Both the position numbers and the translations under genes were made by a program. The notes under the pieces are model-generated. The model saw only the letters and a program-made list of their open reading frames with translations. It did no database searches and was not told where the DNA came from. This document shows, piece after piece, positions 62,655-64,000 of a stretch of DNA of 64,000 nt (positions are counted from its first letter, which is position 1; each line of letters opens with the position of its first letter). The stretch lies in contig NZ_JARBTM010000026.1 in NCBI RefSeq assembly GCF_029240175.1, forward strand, positions 37,058 to 101,057, in the 5' to 3' direction. This DNA is from Anaerosolibacter sp. (GTDB lineage Bacteria > Bacillota > Clostridia > Peptostreptococcales > Thermotaleaceae).

Positions 62655-62841
62655 CCTATTTGCGCTCCTCTACGATACAGTATAACATCCATACCATTCA
62701 TTATACCATGTTCGATTCCTTTCCTAAAGATTTCTTTCCTTCCGGCCTATAGTTGTGCTCTAGCTTTTCCATGATACAGAAAGTATAATGAAATAGATAT
62801 GCTGCGTTCTACTATATATTCTCCCTCAGGAGGCGAAAAAC

Positions 62842-63156
62842 ATGAAACTATCTTTTGAAAAAATTTATGAAGTCGTAGCCATGATCCCCCAGGGTAACGT
62901 AGCTACCTATGGTCAAATTGCCGCCTTACTCGGTCATCCACGAAGTGCTCGGGTTGTGGGATGGGCCATGAGGTCTGCCCCTGATGGGTTAGACCTGCCC
63001 TGTCATCGTGTGGTAAATCAATCAGGATTCCTCGCGCCTCACTATGCCTTCGGCAGCCAAAGCGTACAGCGAGCATTGTTGGAGGATGAAGGTGTTACTT
63101 TTCTAAAAAGCGGTGCCATTGATATGAAAAAGCACCTTTGGCATCCTACAGAATAA
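62842..63156 (+). CDS. MGMT-domain protein (O6-alkylguanine repair type or Ada-like domain)
   Basis: 104 residues, only the DNA-binding/methyl-acceptor domain of O6-methylguanine methyltransferases: GNVATYGQIAALLGHPRSARVVGWAMRS, LPCHRVVNQSG with the acceptor Cys, and LLEDEGVTFLKSG. Unlike alkyltransferase-like proteins that carry Trp in this place, the Cys is present (PCHR), so transfer activity is possible. AGGAGGCG precedes the ATG. Confidence 0.9.
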   Translation: MKLSFEKIYEVVAMIPQGNVATYGQIAALLGHPRSARVVGWAMRSAPDGLDLPCHRVVNQSGFLAPHYAFGSQSVQRALLEDEGVTFLKSGAIDMKKHLWHPTE

Positions 63157-63191
63157 TTCTATCTAAATTCCTCTAAAAGTCCTGTTGTGGA

Positions 63192-63313
63192 TGTCATTCT
63201 GAGCGATAGCGAAGAATCTGTTTGTCCACAAATTATATCCTTTAATACTTTTACAGGCTATTTCTTTTAAGTCATAGATCCTTCGACTCCGTTGTACTCC
63301 GCTCAGGATGACA
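63192..63313. repeat. MITE-like inverted repeat with GTCATTCTGAGCG boxes
   Basis: Left end TGTCATTCTGAGCGATAGCG (63192) and right end GCTCAGGATGACA (63301-63313), with GAAGAATCT (63211) and AGATCCTTCG (63276-63285) forming inner pairing. This motif type is a widespread palindromic repeat in many bacterial genomes. No ORF inside. Confidence 0.6.
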
Positions 63314-63400
63314 AATCATGAAGTACATCGACGTTATTAGGGTGTATGCCTACATATTTTTATTCCTATAAATACAAACTTATATATATATACAGAAAAA

Positions 63401-63428
63401 AACATCTACTTTTAGTAGATGTTTTTTT
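63401..63428 (-). terminator. Terminator of the rRNA/tRNA operon
   Basis: AACATCTACT/AGTAGATGTT hairpin with TTT loop and A/T runs on both sides; on the minus strand it follows tRNA-Ser and ends the operon that runs in from 5S rRNA. Confidence 0.85.
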
Positions 63429-63430
63429 AT

Positions 63431-63522
63431 TGGCGGAGAAGGAGGGATTCGAACCCTCGCACCAGTTTCCCGGTCTAACGGTTTAGCAAACCGTCCTCTT
63501 CAGCCTACTTGAGTACTTCTCC
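63431..63522 (-). tRNA. tRNA-Ser (GCT)
   Basis: 92 bases with a long variable arm, acceptor GGAGAAG/CTTCTCC, discriminator G, encoded CCA, and anticodon loop TTTGCTAAA (GCT). Last gene of the tRNA set downstream of 5S rRNA. Confidence 0.96.
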
Positions 63523-63546
63523 ATAAATATTGCTCAAAAAAGCAAA

Positions 63547-63630
63547 TGGTGCGGGTGGAGGGACTTGAACCCCCACGCACGTGGCGCTAGATCCTAAGTC
63601 TAGTGCGTCTGCCAATTCCGCCACACCCGC
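63547..63630 (-). tRNA. tRNA-Leu (TAG)
   Basis: 84 bases, acceptor GCGGGTG, anticodon loop CTTAGGA (TAG), T-loop GTTCAAG, encoded CCA. A truncated copy lies immediately upstream on the transcript (63650-63750). Confidence 0.96.
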
Positions 63631-63649
63631 ATGGTAAAAAGCTTAACTT

Positions 63650-63750
63650 TTGCCAACTACTGTTTTTCTTGAATGTGGGATATAACTAAGCGATTCACTC
63701 CAAATCATAGATTTGGGTTCTCTGCTTATGCCAATTCCGCCACACCCGCA
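63650..63750 (-). pseudogene. Decayed tRNA-Leu copy
   Basis: The 5' 22 bases of tRNA-Leu are repeated exactly (63729-63750; identity continues two bases outside the gene). Beyond this the copy has a CCAAA/TTTGG arm with loop TCTATGA (63696-63712 region) and a TTCAAG-like loop near 63668, but no acceptor 3' strand, no T-stem, no CCA. The anticodon loop lacks the conserved U33. So it looks like a dead tRNA gene rather than a functional one. Confidence 0.6.
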
Positions 63751-63762
63751 TGATGTAAATAT

Positions 63763-63812
63763 AGGTTGAGTTTAAGGTTGAGGTTTTAACCTTAATCTTA
63801 ACCTTAAACTTA
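63763..63812. repeat. Hexamer-array palindromic element, copy E
   Basis: Left arm AGGTTG AGTTTA AGGTTG AGGTT (63763-63785) and right arm AACCTT AATCTT AACCTT AAACTTA (63788-63812), a short palindrome without inner hairpin, inside the tRNA cluster between the decayed tRNA-Leu and tRNA-Val. Confidence 0.7.
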
Positions 63813-63818
63813 TTTAAA

Positions 63819-63894
63819 TGGTGGGCGCAATAGGGATCGAACCTATGACCCCCTGCTTGTAAGGCAGGTGCTCTCCCAGCTGAGCTATGCGCCC
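63819..63894 (-). tRNA. tRNA-Val (TAC)
   Basis: 76 bases: acceptor GGGCGCA/TGCGCCC, D-arm AGCTCAGCTGGGAGAGC, anticodon loop CTTACAA (TAC), T-loop GTTCGATCC, encoded CCA. First tRNA after 5S rRNA on the minus strand. Confidence 0.97.
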
Positions 63895-63902
63895 GGGATA
63901 CA

Positions 63903-64000
63903 ACCAGCGACGACCTACTCTCCCAAGGGGCTACCCCCTAAGTACCATCAGCGCTGAAGGGCTTAACTTCTGTGTTCGGTATGGGAACAGGTGTGACCCC
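63903..64000 (-). rRNA. rrf: 5S rRNA, 3' part (gene continues beyond the window)
   Basis: The minus strand reads GGGGTCACACCTGTTCCCAT, then CCGAACACAGAAGTTAAGCCC and ends GGGAGAGTAGGTCGTCGCTGGT, the conserved 5S core. About 98 bases are inside; the first bases lie beyond the right edge. The 5S-tRNA-Val-tRNA-Leu-tRNA-Ser order is a usual rRNA operon tail. Confidence 0.95.

Noticed and set aside
63650..63750. tRNA-Ile(TAT) gene
   Set aside because: The arm at 63696 has a TAT in the loop but lacks U33, a T-stem and the acceptor 3' strand.

Overview
The window looks like a low-GC Firmicute of class Clostridia. The genes share most of their character with Alkaliphilus or Natronincola-type bacteria (inference from SpoVG, PurR, butyrate-type genes, NhaC antiporters, a selenocysteine peroxiredoxin and many ferredoxin-like proteins). 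It is an ordinary chromosomal segment; I see no prophage, CRISPR array or intact insertion sequence. It ends inside a 5S rRNA gene of an rRNA operon read on the minus strand.

Layout. 1-8.4 kb (minus): 3'-truncated mfd, pth, a chemoreceptor, prs, glmU, spoVG, purR. 8.7-16 kb: murC, an unknown anchored protein, an LCP cell-wall enzyme, crotonase and 3-hydroxybutyryl-CoA dehydrogenase, a peroxiredoxin whose active-site codon is UGA (selenocysteine), and small proteins including an unlisted 32-residue ORF. 16-21 kb: lysC and lysA behind a lysine riboswitch, then an NhaC antiporter. 21-33 kb: a UvrD-like helicase, a complete pyruvate dehydrogenase operon (E1a, E1b, E2, E3), a structured RNA leader in front of a second NhaC antiporter, and a second chemoreceptor. 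33-48 kb: 2Fe-2S ferredoxin, ppk-ppx polyphosphate pair, esterase, UPF0173 hydrolase, an [FeFe]-hydrogenase-like protein, a YfcC-type transporter, thiol peroxidase, flotillin with its NfeD partner, FetAB-type exporter with a MarR regulator. 48-63 kb: His-rich Fe-S protein, DMT exporter plus aminotransferase, SAM riboswitch with an orphan metQ, nitronate monooxygenase-like flavoprotein, typA, isoaspartyl dipeptidase with a divergently regulated-looking sigma-54 promoter and the adjacent sigma-54 activator, cardiolipin synthase, an XRE/S24-like regulator, trmB and an MGMT-domain protein. 63.4-64 kb: tRNA-Ser(GCT), tRNA-Leu(TAG), a decayed tRNA-Leu copy, tRNA-Val(TAC) and 5S rRNA.

The most unusual content is between genes. 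Five intergenic palindromes are built from degenerate hexamer arrays (AGGTTA-type or AGATCG-type), most with a small hairpin at one edge and extra hairpins nested inside. A five-hairpin element follows the selenoprotein gene and part of it recurs 27 kb away. Two MITE-like palindromes, a pseudo-tRNA and a switch-like RNA upstream of nhaC add to this. Functionally the genes combine cell-envelope precursor supply (prs, glmU, murC, LCP), acetyl-CoA and C4 metabolism (PDH, crt, hbd), Na+/H+ homeostasis (two NhaC), peroxide defence (Sec-peroxiredoxin, Tpx) and lysine/methionine supply under riboswitch control.
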